Below, one piece after another: positions 7,551 to 15,260 of a stretch of 64,000 nucleotides of DNA (position 1 is the first letter of the stretch; each line of letters opens with the position of its first letter). The translations under genes were made by a program, and so were the position numbers. Source of the stretch: Roseiarcus sp036489975. Its GTDB lineage: Bacteria > Pseudomonadota > Alphaproteobacteria > Rhizobiales > Beijerinckiaceae. Below the pieces are notes generated by a model. It was given only the letters and a program-made list of their open reading frames with translations, ran no database searches and was not told the origin of the DNA. Location: NCBI GenBank assembly GCA_036489975.1, contig DASXES010000024.1, positions 109,713-173,712 of the forward strand, given 5' to 3'.

Positions 7551-8144
7551 TTACAGCTTTCTGGCGACGAAGGCGACGATGTCGGTCATGACGGTCGAAG
7601 CCGCCTGGTCCATCGCCGCAGCCACATGGGCAGCGTCGGTTGACTCGACCGGAATGCGAAGACTGAAGATCTGGTCCGCCATGATGCGCCCACTGCCCAG
7701 CGCGATGATCCAGGCGGCGACGTCGACATGGATTTCCTTCGTCTGGGCGTCGAGTTCGAAGGCGCGGATGTCGAGATCGACCTCGTAATTCGCATTCGCC
7801 GCCGGACCGTCGATCCAACGTGCGAGCCCGGCGTTCTGAAAGGTCTCCGCGAGCCGCGCACGGAACAAAGCGGGCAGCGGCTCTGGCCACTGTGCGCCGG
7901 CGAGCGTGGCCAGCGTCTGCGATTGGCGGACGAGGATGTGATCGCTATCGAGATCGGCCGTCGCCGTCGCCTGGCCGATGCGGAACTGCGCGCGGACGGC
8001 ATGGGCGGGCGGAGGGGTCGCAGCCGTGAGGTCATACTGAGTCGGAGGCGGCCCGCTTGCGCATGCCGAGAGCGCGAGTACGAGAAGACTCGCAGCGGCA
8101 AATTTCAATCGACCTCGCGATCCACCCCCCCTTCGCCCCATCAT
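7551..8144 (-). CDS. ABC-type transport auxiliary lipoprotein of the MCE operon
   Basis: A 197-residue lipoprotein: basic N-terminus, hydrophobic stretch and lipobox LSAC with the lipidated Cys28. The mature part (YDLTAA, then LVRQSQTLATLAGAQWPEPLPALFRARL, then a C-terminal helix region ending DIVAFVARKL) matches the ABC-type transport auxiliary lipoprotein/PqiC-like family. Such proteins sit in the periplasm or outer membrane and complete Mce/Pqi/Mla-type lipid transport systems. Its ATG overlaps the last bases of mlaD (ATGA, 4 bp), so it is the last gene of the mlaEFD-lipoprotein operon. Confidence 0.85.
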   Translation of the reverse strand: MMGRRGGGSRGRLKFAAASLLVLALSACASGPPPTQYDLTAATPPPAHAVRAQFRIGQATATADLDSDHILVRQSQTLATLAGAQWPEPLPALFRARLAETFQNAGLARWIDGPAANANYEVDLDIRAFELDAQTKEIHVDVAAWIIALGSGRIMADQIFSLRIPVESTDAAHVAAAMDQAASTVMTDIVAFVARKL

Positions 8145-9742
8145 TGCCCGCCGTGGTACTCGGGCAGCGCCGGTCTTGACCCGAACAGGACCTGACTAGG
8201 ATTCCGTCCGAGTGATCGCACGACTCCGTCAATGTCCTGGACCGCGCGCCTCGCCTCGACCGCGAGCGCCTCGTATTCGCGCAAGCCCGTATTGGTGAAC
8301 CGGCTGATGCCGGCAGCGATGTCTTTCACCCGCGAGTCGACGTCGTCCGCGAGCTTCTTGACCGAGAGCGCCGCCTCGCTGATCCGATCGACCGCCCCCT
8401 TCGTGCCGGGCGACCCAAGGAAGCTTCGAGCGCTCGTCAACACGCCATCGACCTTGTCGGCGGATTCATTGAGCTTGGCGGACATCTCAGAAAAGTTCTT
8501 GAGCGTCGCGTCGATGTTGCCGCGATTCTGACGCACGGTCTCGACGACGTCGTTGGCCGAGTTGACGATGCCGGCGATCTTTTGCGCATCGATCGCCTTG
8601 GCCAGGTCGTTGACGTTGTTCAGCGCCGAGTCCAGCCGCTTCGACGTATCCTCGTTGAGATGCGTTGCGAGTTGCGCCCCGTTGCGCGCCAGCGTCGTGA
8701 AATTCGGCGAACTCTCGGAAAGCGCCTGGCTGAACGTCTGCACGTTCCCGATGACGGCGCGAACCTTGTCCGGTTCGACCGCCTTCACCACGCGGTCGGC
8801 GCTCTGCGACAGGCTCTGGACTTGTGTCACCATCGGCTGGATCGTCTTGCTGATCTCCGCCACGTTCTTGAGCGTCGTGTCGACGTTGGGCGCGTTGTCG
8901 GCCAGGGTCTTGGCGAAGGCGTCGGCGTTCTGAAGCGTCGAGTGGATCGAATCGGCGTTGTCGGCGAGGAGCTTGTCGGCGCGATCGACAACCGAATTGC
9001 CCTTCGCCGACAAATTCTGGATGTTGTCGACGATCGCGCGGACCTGCTGTGGGTCGATCGATTGGACCACCCGGTCGGCGTCGTCGGAGAGAGTTTGCAG
9101 GCGCGCCGCCAAGGGTCCGATCTGTTTGCCGAGTTCGCCCACGCTCTTCAGCGCCGCGTCGACGCCGTCCGAATTGTCGGCGAGCGCCTTCGAGAACTGA
9201 TCGACATTCGCAAGCGCCGAGTGGATCGTCGGCGCGTTGTCGGCGATGACCTTGTCGGCGTCATCCAAAATCGATGTGGCTTTGGTCGAAAGGGCGGCGA
9301 CACTGTCCAGAATGTCCTGCAGCTGTATGGACTGCCCTGCGTAGATGATTGGCGGCCTGCCATTTTCGCCGACCAGCGGCGAACCGGCGGTGGCGCCGCC
9401 CAGGAGGGCGACCACAGCCCCCCCGGTCAGCCCCTGGGTCTCGAGGCGGGCTTTGGTGTTCCGGTCGATCGGCGCATCTGAGTTGACGTCGATGTCGGCG
9501 ACGACCTGATGCGGGTCGCTGCGAGAAAATGTCAGATGCGTGACCTCGCCAACCTTGATGCCGTTGAACGAGACATTGGCGCCCGTCGAGAGGCCCGCGA
9601 CCGAACCCCCGAACACGACCTGATAGGCGCGGTGGCCGCCCGCCGCGCCGTAGCCCGCAATCCACATGACGAACAGGAACGCCCCGACGACCGCCGCCAG
9701 AGTGAAGGCGCCGATCAGAACGTAATTGGCGCGCGTCTCCAT
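8141..9742 (-). CDS. mlaD: MlaD/MCE-domain substrate-binding protein with duplicated helical tail
   Basis: One N-terminal membrane helix (residues about 8-28) anchors the protein in the inner membrane. The MCE domain follows (about 38-115, with VFGGSVAGLSTGANVSFNGI). Instead of stopping near 180 residues as E. coli MlaD does, it continues to 533 residues with alpha-helical sequence. Residues 160-252 and 253-345 are an obvious internal duplication of about 93 residues (DADKVIADNAPTIHS versus RADKLLADNADSIHS; DDADRVVQSIDP versus QSADRVVKAVEP), and a diverged third unit is possible. Long tails are expected to form a hexameric needle spanning the periplasm. It carries lipid between membranes together with MlaE and MlaF, five bases upstream in the operon. 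Confidence 0.88.
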   Translation of the reverse strand: METRANYVLIGAFTLAAVVGAFLFVMWIAGYGAAGGHRAYQVVFGGSVAGLSTGANVSFNGIKVGEVTHLTFSRSDPHQVVADIDVNSDAPIDRNTKARLETQGLTGGAVVALLGGATAGSPLVGENGRPPIIYAGQSIQLQDILDSVAALSTKATSILDDADKVIADNAPTIHSALANVDQFSKALADNSDGVDAALKSVGELGKQIGPLAARLQTLSDDADRVVQSIDPQQVRAIVDNIQNLSAKGNSVVDRADKLLADNADSIHSTLQNADAFAKTLADNAPNVDTTLKNVAEISKTIQPMVTQVQSLSQSADRVVKAVEPDKVRAVIGNVQTFSQALSESSPNFTTLARNGAQLATHLNEDTSKRLDSALNNVNDLAKAIDAQKIAGIVNSANDVVETVRQNRGNIDATLKNFSEMSAKLNESADKVDGVLTSARSFLGSPGTKGAVDRISEAALSVKKLADDVDSRVKDIAAGISRFTNTGLREYEALAVEARRAVQDIDGVVRSLGRNPSQVLFGSRPALPEYHGGQ

Positions 9743-9747
9743 TCTGC

Positions 9748-10596
9748 TCAGCGCCTCGCATTCTGGGGCCGGTCCTCCGCGACAACCGCGTCGGGCCGGT
9801 CCGCGCCCGCCGAGAGACGGATCACACCCCTCTTACCGTGGAAATAGGACTTGAGCCAAGGGTCGTCGGAAAGCAAGAGCTCGCTGATCGGACCAGCGGC
9901 GATAACCTTCTTCTGCCCGAGCACCGCAACCCGGTCGCAGATCGCAAACAGGCTGTCGAGATCGTGCGTCACCATGAAGACGGTCAAGCCCAGCGTTTTC
10001 TGCAAGGTGCCGATGAGATCGTCGAAATCGCCGGCGGAAATCGGGTCAAGTCCGGAGGTCGGTTCGTCGAGAAAGACGATCTCCGGATCGAGCGCGAGCG
10101 CCCTCGCCAGTGAAACACGCTTGGTCATGCCGCCCGACAGTTCCGATGGCAATTTGTCGGCCGTTTCAGGCGGAAGGCCAACGAGCGCCAGCTTCTGCAG
10201 CGCAAGGCCGTCGAGCGTCGACTGGGACAAGCCAAGGTGCTCGCGCATCGGCGCCTGGATGTTCTGCCTGACGGTCAGGCTCGAGAACAGCGCTCCTTCC
10301 TGGAACAGCACGCCCCAACGCTCGCCGACCTCGAGATGCTCGCGCGGCGTCAGCTTGTCGATATCGTAGCCGAACACTTCGATCGTGCCCGCCTGCTTGT
10401 GCAGGAGCCCGAGGATCGTCCGCGTCAACACCGACTTTCCAGCGCCCGAGGCCCCGACAAAGCCGAGAACCTCCCCGCGGTAGAGATCGAGATCGAGTCC
10501 GTCCATCACCAGATGATCGCCGAAACCGACCTTGAGGCCGCGGACGCGAATGATAACCTCGCGCTCGGGCGGAGGAGGGCTCGGCGCGTCGTTCAA
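9748..10596 (-). CDS. mlaF: MlaF-type ABC transporter ATPase
   Basis: Cytoplasmic ATPase of the MCE lipid transporter. Walker A is GASGAGKSVL, the Q-loop lies around GVLFQEGALFSSLT, the signature is LSGGMTKRVSLARAL, Walker B is EIVFLDEPTSGLDP, and the H-loop is in VTHDLDSLF. LFQEGALFSSLTVRQNI is diagnostic for MlaF-type ATPases. Length (282 aa) is slightly above the E. coli MlaF size owing to N- and C-terminal tails. It overlaps mlaE by 4 bp and precedes mlaD by 5 bp, so the three are translationally coupled. Direction of lipid flow cannot be told from sequence. Confidence 0.93.
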   Translation of the reverse strand: MNDAPSPPPPEREVIIRVRGLKVGFGDHLVMDGLDLDLYRGEVLGFVGASGAGKSVLTRTILGLLHKQAGTIEVFGYDIDKLTPREHLEVGERWGVLFQEGALFSSLTVRQNIQAPMREHLGLSQSTLDGLALQKLALVGLPPETADKLPSELSGGMTKRVSLARALALDPEIVFLDEPTSGLDPISAGDFDDLIGTLQKTLGLTVFMVTHDLDSLFAICDRVAVLGQKKVIAAGPISELLLSDDPWLKSYFHGKRGVIRLSAGADRPDAVVAEDRPQNARR

Positions 10597-11726
10597 TAGT
10601 TCACCGCGGCGAAGAACATCGCGAACAAACCGTCCAAGACGATGACCATGAAGATCGACTTTACGACCGACGACGTCACACAGCGGCCGAGCGACTCGGC
10701 CGACCCGCGCACTTCCATACCCTCAGTCGCAGCGATGAGCCCGATCACCACAGCCATGAACGGCGCCTTGATGAGGCCGACAACGAAGGTCTGGACCCAG
10801 ATGGCGTTCTGAAGGCGGGCGACAAAGACCGCCGGAGTAAGACCGGCATAAACCCAGCTGACGAGGAGACCACCCCCCATTTGAGCGAGATCCGCAAGAA
10901 AGGTCAACAAAGGCAAAGCGATCACGAGCGCCACCAGCCGCGGAATGATGAGCACTTCCAGGGGATCGAGCGCCATCACCTTCAGGGCGTCGATCTCTTC
11001 GCGCATCTTCATCGAGCCGATCTCGGCCGTGATCGCAGAGCCGGTGCGCCCGGCGATCATGATCGAGGTCATCAGCACGCCGAGCTCGCGCAAACCCAGG
11101 ACGCCGACGAGACTGACGGCGTAATCCGCGGCGCCGAATTTGGCGAGTTGAAAGATGCCCTGCTGGGTGACGATCGCGCCCACCAAAAAGTTGATCAAGA
11201 GGATGATGGGCACGCTGCGTAGCCCGTACATCTCCAGATGATAAACCATGGGTGTCCATCGCCATCGCCATGGATGCGGGGCGAGGCGCAGGAGCATCGT
11301 GACGACTTCGCCAAGGTAGTCGACAATGTCCAGGAAATCGGCGCCCGCGCCATGGACCGTCTCGCCGACCGCCGAGAGCAACGCGATACTATGGGCGGGG
11401 GGCACGCGCGTGGATTTCTCGGGCGCGTGGTAGCCGGCTTCCTTAAGCAGGAGATCGTACTCGGGCCGCTCGCCACGATAGGAGACCGTCGCTCCCGCGT
11501 TCGCGAGTTCGTCGCGGGCGCGATCGATGAACCATGCGCCGGCCGTGTCCATCCGCTGAAGGGCGGCAAGATCGAGGATCACGCGCTTCGCGCCTAACGC
11601 GGAAGAGAGGAGCGAAGCCCCCGCCGATTCGAGATGGCGACCAGCGGCGACGATCCATTCCCCGGCCAATGACAGCGCGACCCCGTCCGGACCATCCTCT
11701 CGAGTTACGGAAGGCGTCGTGCTCAC
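10593..11726 (-). CDS. mlaE: MlaE-type permease with fused N-terminal STAS (MlaB-like) domain
   Basis: Residues about 12-95 form a STAS domain (VALSLAGEWIVAAGRHLE, VILDLAALQRMDTAGAWFIDRA), the fold of the separate MlaB protein in Enterobacteria. Residues about 120-375 are the permease, with the family motifs PIILLINFLVGAIVTQQG, ELGVLMTSIMIAGRTGSA and MKMREEIDALKVMALDPLEVLIIPR. The fusion explains the absence of a separate mlaB. The start is GTG 11726 (VSTTPSVTRE) or the preceding TTG. It is the first gene of the mlaE-mlaF-mlaD-lipoprotein operon. Confidence 0.92.
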   Translation of the reverse strand: MSTTPSVTREDGPDGVALSLAGEWIVAAGRHLESAGASLLSSALGAKRVILDLAALQRMDTAGAWFIDRARDELANAGATVSYRGERPEYDLLLKEAGYHAPEKSTRVPPAHSIALLSAVGETVHGAGADFLDIVDYLGEVVTMLLRLAPHPWRWRWTPMVYHLEMYGLRSVPIILLINFLVGAIVTQQGIFQLAKFGAADYAVSLVGVLGLRELGVLMTSIMIAGRTGSAITAEIGSMKMREEIDALKVMALDPLEVLIIPRLVALVIALPLLTFLADLAQMGGGLLVSWVYAGLTPAVFVARLQNAIWVQTFVVGLIKAPFMAVVIGLIAATEGMEVRGSAESLGRCVTSSVVKSIFMVIVLDGLFAMFFAAVNY

Positions 11727-12136
11727 CAAGCGCTCCGGCCAAGCAGAAGTGGGCTCATATCGCGCCGCCCAGCGAGTGTCGAGCGAAGAGGACCCGGTCG
11801 CCCTCGGACGCCCGGATCAGGGCGACAACAAACCCAGTACGAATCGGAGACCCCCTCAGGCGGACTCAGTTTCGCAAACAAAGCGAGTCGAATTTTGTGC
11901 GGACGACCCCACGAGCCTTCAGGACCAGGCCGCCTGCCCCAATGCGGGACGCAGGCGAAGGGACCGGGCACAAAGGGAGCCGGAATCAGCGACGCGGCGC
12001 GTCGAACGATTCGCCGCGGCAGAGGCAACCCCCGATTCAGTTTGCTGGGCGCCGCAGTCGAGTCATGGCGCCCAATTCGTTAATTACGCATGGCGCCTGT
12101 GCTCTTGGCCCTCTGATGGGGCCGCTGCGAGCGGCC
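11727..12136. other. 410-bp gap upstream of the mla operon
   Basis: No gene is supported. It should contain the mla promoter on the minus strand, but I cannot point to convincing -35/-10 boxes. A 9-bp direct repeat CATGGCGCC occurs at 12064-12072 and 12089-12097 around a short AT-rich spot. Confidence 0.4.
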
Positions 12137-12754
12137 TCAGTCCATCACCGCCGCCTTGAGGATGCAGATCATCGTGGCGTGGGCCGGCTTCCCGCTGAGG
12201 TTGCGGATGCGATGAGGCATATCGCAGCGGTAGCGCAGAGTCTCGCCGGCGCCCGCCGTCCCGGTTGCGTCGCCGACGTCGACCTCGAGTTCGCCGTCCA
12301 GAATCGACAGACACTCGACGGAGCCCCGCAAATGGGCGCTCGATTCGAGCACGCCGCCCGGATCGGCCTGAAAATCGTACCATTGCAGCCAGTCCACGGT
12401 TTTCAGCCACCCGATCACGGCAAGACGGCATAGCCCGTCGTCGGAGACAAGGATCGGTGTGGCTCCCCGGCTCAGATGCTCGATGAACGGCCCTTCTTCG
12501 GTTCCCCGCAGCATCGACTCAATCGACACGTCGAGCGCGTGGGCGAGGCGCCAGATCGTGGTCAGCGTCGGATTGGTCTCGTTGCGCTCGATCTGCGAGA
12601 TGATCGACTTGGCGACGCCCGAATGTTGCGAAAGGTCGGCAAGCGACAGTCCGTAACCCTTGCGCAACTTGAGCACAGCCTGTCCGAGCTGGTTGGACAG
12701 CGAGGCTGCCCCCGCTTCGAGAACCTTGGCCCTGTCCTTGCCTTCAACGCCCAT
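12137..12754 (-). CDS. XRE-family transcriptional regulator with C-terminal cupin sensor
   Basis: Two-domain regulator of 205 residues. The N-terminal HTH_3 domain (about 22-76) reads LRKGYGLSLADLSQHSG, then VAKSIISQIERNETNPTLTTIWRLAHAL, a typical XRE/Cro recognition region. The C-terminal cupin (about 125-195: SSAHLRGSVECLSILDGELEV, GETLRYRCDMPHRI) probably binds a small effector. Such XRE-cupin proteins often regulate amino-acid or polyamine catabolism, but nothing here identifies the ligand or target. It is monocistronic, on the minus strand, with a 550-bp upstream gap. An AT-rich patch 30-60 bp upstream is a likely promoter. Confidence 0.85.
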   Translation of the reverse strand: MGVEGKDRAKVLEAGAASLSNQLGQAVLKLRKGYGLSLADLSQHSGVAKSIISQIERNETNPTLTTIWRLAHALDVSIESMLRGTEEGPFIEHLSRGATPILVSDDGLCRLAVIGWLKTVDWLQWYDFQADPGGVLESSAHLRGSVECLSILDGELEVDVGDATGTAGAGETLRYRCDMPHRIRNLSGKPAHATMICILKAAVMD

Positions 12755-13306
12755 GACCGCCTCGCTTTTTGCCGCGCATCATAGACGAATCCGTCCTAAT
12801 TATCGTACAGTTTTGTTCGTTTTCTCAGATGCGCTCGGACTTGCGAAATCCCGCGCGCTGACGCACCCTATCTTATGATGGCCTGAACCGGACAATGACT
12901 TAAAGGGACAAGACCCGACCGCCGAAGCGGCGGCGCGGTTTTGGAGATGCGAAGCCGTTGTCGCGGGCACGCGGTCTGTCACCACTGGACGGAGTGGCGA
13001 AAATCCCCGAGGCGCCGAACCTCGCCGGACAGAACCGGAACCACCCGATCGAGCACTTGACGGCTTGCAAGTCGGAGAACGCAAGAACGAGCTAATGTCG
13101 GTCGTCAGCCGGACGCTCTCGGACGCCGATATGGAAAACCTGCGGCGCATGACTCAGAATCGAGAACCCGTCGGCAAAACGCCAGGCTCGCACGACAGCC
13201 CATTACCCCTCCGCGCGAAAACACTGTCGCGCTTGGCGACCTGCCAACGCTGGGGATGGCTGAAGGTCAATTGACGCCGCCCGCGCTTGGCCGGCGGCGC
13301 CGAGAG
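12755..13306. other. 550-bp gap between pqqA and the XRE regulator
   Basis: No supported gene, and in particular no pqqB or pqqC after pqqA. A small stem CCGCCG-AAG-CGGCGG (12919-12933) and a 7-bp stem downstream of pqqA (CGCCGCC...GGCGGCG, about 13274-13298) are the only structures noted. Neither is followed by a T-run. Confidence 0.4.
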
Positions 13307-13384
13307 TCACATTTCCGCCGACAGGTAGCTCGTCACTTCCATGCCGACACAGACCTCATGAACTTCGGGAGCGGACCATGCCAT
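13307..13384 (-). CDS. pqqA: PqqA, PQQ precursor peptide (orphan gene)
   Basis: A 25-residue peptide, MAWSAPEVHEVCVGMEVTSY followed by LSAEM. It matches PqqA family sequences (e.g. the methylotroph form with EICVGMEVTSYESAE), including the invariant Glu16 and Tyr20 whose side chains are cross-linked by the radical SAM enzyme PqqE to build pyrroloquinoline quinone, the cofactor of periplasmic methanol and glucose dehydrogenases. The ATG at 13384 is preceded by AAAGGAAC at good spacing. None of pqqB, pqqC, pqqD or pqqE is nearby, so these must be elsewhere, and this may be an extra copy. It has its own promoter and leader hairpin. The gene is too short for ordinary ORF calling. Confidence 0.9.
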   Translation of the reverse strand: MAWSAPEVHEVCVGMEVTSYLSAEM

Positions 13385-13405
13385 CGCGTTGTTCCTTTGC
13401 TGGTC

Positions 13406-13430
13406 TGGGCTCCTTCTGGTGGGGAGCCCA
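13406..13430 (-). promoter_or_regulatory. hairpin in the pqqA leader
   Basis: TGGGCTCC (13406-13413) and GGAGCCCA (13423-13430) are perfect 8-bp inverted copies with a 9-base loop. On the minus strand this falls just after the predicted transcription start and before the ribosome binding site. A 5'-terminal stem here could stabilise the short pqqA mRNA or tune translation. Confidence 0.55.
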
Positions 13431-13435
13431 CACCT

Positions 13436-13463
13436 AATATAGGCCGCCATTCTGTCAGGACAA
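13436..13463 (-). promoter_or_regulatory. sigma70-like promoter of pqqA
   Basis: On the minus strand, TTGTCC (13463-13458) and TATATT (13441-13436) are separated by 16 bases, about 50 bp upstream of the pqqA ATG. It is the only AT-rich -10-like sequence in the 125-bp gap between the SDR gene and pqqA. Confidence 0.5.
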
Positions 13464-13509
13464 CCGTCAAATTTGCGCGTGCGGCCGCCCGTGCGCGCGC
13501 CCAAGCCTG

Positions 13510-14289
13510 TCAAAAAGCCCCCGGGAACGCCCCCCCGTCGATGAGGATGTTCTGGCCGGTTATGAATCCGGCGTTCGCGCTGGCGAGGAAGGCGCAGAGC
13601 GCGCCGAACTCAGCCGGATCGCCGAATCGTGCGGCTGGAATTCGCGCCATCGAATCGGCGCGCGCCGTGTCCACGCTCACGTTCCGCTGCGCCGCCGCCC
13701 GGGCGAGGCCGGATTTCTGCCGATCGGTTTCAAACGATCCAGGCTGGATCGAATTGATCGTCACGTTGTCGCGCGCGTAGAGCCTCGCCGCCGAGGCGAG
13801 GAACGCGGTCAGGCCGGCGCGCGCGCCCGACGACACATCGAGGCCGGCGATCGGCGCCCGGACCGAACCGGAGGTGATGTTGACGATACGGCCAAATTTG
13901 CGCTCGACCATGCCCGGCGCCAGCGCCTGAACCAGGGCGATCGGGGTCAGCATGTTGGATTCGATCCCTTTGAGGATATTCTCGCGGGTGATCTCGCCGA
14001 AAGCCTGGTGTGGCGGGCCGCCGTTGTTGTTGACCAGAATGTCGGCGTCCGGACAGGCGGCGATGAGTTCCTCGCGCGTCGCCGGTTGGTCGAGATCGCC
14101 CCAGACCTCACGAACTTCAACGCCCGTCGTCCGCCGCAGTTCGCGCGCGGTCTCATCCAGGGTCTCCTTGTCGCGGCCGTTGAGCACGATTGCGCATCCG
14201 GCTTCCGCCAACGCCCGCGCGCAGGCGCGACCCAAACCCTTGCTCGACGCGCAAACGATCGCTTTCCGGCCTTTAATTCCCAATTCCAC
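13510..14289 (-). CDS. SDR-family oxidoreductase lacking the usual YxxxK pair
   Basis: A 259-residue short-chain dehydrogenase-like protein. The nucleotide-binding motif is CASSKGLGRACARALAEAG, the structural motif is VNNNGGPP, and the catalytic Ser lies in ITSGSVRAP. The C-terminal INSIQPG and FLASANAGFITGQNILIDGG match FabG-like SDRs. Where a typical enzyme has YxxxK, this protein has SSGARAGL, replacing Tyr and Lys with Ser and Arg. A subset of bacterial FabG-like SDRs shares this. Activity and substrate are therefore uncertain. It precedes pqqA on the same strand by 125 bp, but pqqA has its own promoter. Confidence 0.85.
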   Translation of the reverse strand: MELGIKGRKAIVCASSKGLGRACARALAEAGCAIVLNGRDKETLDETARELRRTTGVEVREVWGDLDQPATREELIAACPDADILVNNNGGPPHQAFGEITRENILKGIESNMLTPIALVQALAPGMVERKFGRIVNITSGSVRAPIAGLDVSSGARAGLTAFLASAARLYARDNVTINSIQPGSFETDRQKSGLARAAAQRNVSVDTARADSMARIPAARFGDPAEFGALCAFLASANAGFITGQNILIDGGAFPGAF

Positions 14290-14420
14290 TGTGGCGCCCC
14301 TGCTCTCGACACTGTTCAGATCGACAACTATAACCGGTTCACGTGCGTCGCGTTATCGAAGCGACATGAGAATCTGCGCAGTCACTTCTCGTTGTTCGCC
14401 CCCTCGCGAGGAGGCCACTG

Positions 14421-15260
14421 GTGCCCAGACCCCATCAGACCCATCGATACAGGACGATGTTCCTGTCGGATTTGCACCTGGGCACGCGCGGCTGCCAGGC
14501 CCATCTCATCCTTGACATGCTAGGCCACGTCGAGGCCGACACGATCTACCTGGTCGGCGACATAATCGACGGTTGGCGGCTCCGCTCCAGCTGGTACTGG
14601 CCCCAAGCCCACAACGACGTCATCCAGAAATTGCTGCGCAAGGTGCGGCGCGGCGCGCGAATGGTGTTCGTTCCGGGCAATCACGATGAATTCGCCCGTC
14701 AATTCTTTGGGCTCACCTTCGGCGGGATCGAGATCAAGCGCCAGGCGATCCACACCGCGGCTGACGGCAAGCGCTACCTCATCACTCACGGCGACGAGTT
14801 CGACGTTGTTGTGCGCCATTCGAAATGGCTCGCCTTCTTCGGCGACTGGGCTTACGATCTCGCGCTGTTCGTTAATACTCATTTCAATGCCGCGCGCCGG
14901 TGGCTGGGACTGCCCTATTGGTCGTTTTCGGCCTGGGCGAAGCTCAAGGTCAAGAATGCGGTCAATTTCATCGGCTCGTTCGAGCGGGAGTTGGCCAGCG
15001 AAGCCAGAAAGCGCGGCGTCGACGGCGTTGTCTGCGGGCATATCCATCATCCGATCATCCGGGAGATGGAGGGCGTGATCTACGTCAATACCGGCGACTT
15101 CGTCGAATCGTGCTCGCTGGTGGTTGAGCACTACGACGGCCGGCTCGAAGTGCTGCGCTGGAAGAACCCGTTGCAGCTTGTCTCGCGCGCCGAGGACAGC
15201 GTGCCGCTCGATGAGCCGGCGGAAGCGGGAGCGAAAGAGGCGCAAGCGGAAGCGGCTTGA
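14421..15260 (+). CDS. UDP-2,3-diacylglucosamine diphosphatase-like metallophosphoesterase
   Basis: Calcineurin-like phosphoesterase with all metal-binding blocks in order: LSDLHLGT (residues about 15-22), VGDIIDGW, PGNHDEF, THGDEFD and GHIHHP. This arrangement is that of the LpxH-like family that cleaves UDP-2,3-diacylglucosamine in lipid A synthesis; several paralogous groups exist and the exact substrate is uncertain. The GTG start at 14421 has a GCGAGGAGG ribosome site upstream. The stop overlaps the glycosyltransferase start by one base (TGATG), so the two are coupled and likely act on the same envelope glycolipid. Confidence 0.85.
   Translation: MPRPHQTHRYRTMFLSDLHLGTRGCQAHLILDMLGHVEADTIYLVGDIIDGWRLRSSWYWPQAHNDVIQKLLRKVRRGARMVFVPGNHDEFARQFFGLTFGGIEIKRQAIHTAADGKRYLITHGDEFDVVVRHSKWLAFFGDWAYDLALFVNTHFNAARRWLGLPYWSFSAWAKLKVKNAVNFIGSFERELASEARKRGVDGVVCGHIHHPIIREMEGVIYVNTGDFVESCSLVVEHYDGRLEVLRWKNPLQLVSRAEDSVPLDEPAEAGAKEAQAEAA

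Noticed and set aside
12919..12933. CCGCCG-AAG-CGGCGG stem as a terminator
   Set aside because: No T-run directly after it and no gene ending nearby on the plus strand.
13095..13274. Small plus-strand frame (MSVVSRTLSDADMENLRRM...) downstream of pqqA
   Set aside because: Weak ribosome site, no recognisable family and a shadow-like C-terminal half; not enough to call a gene.
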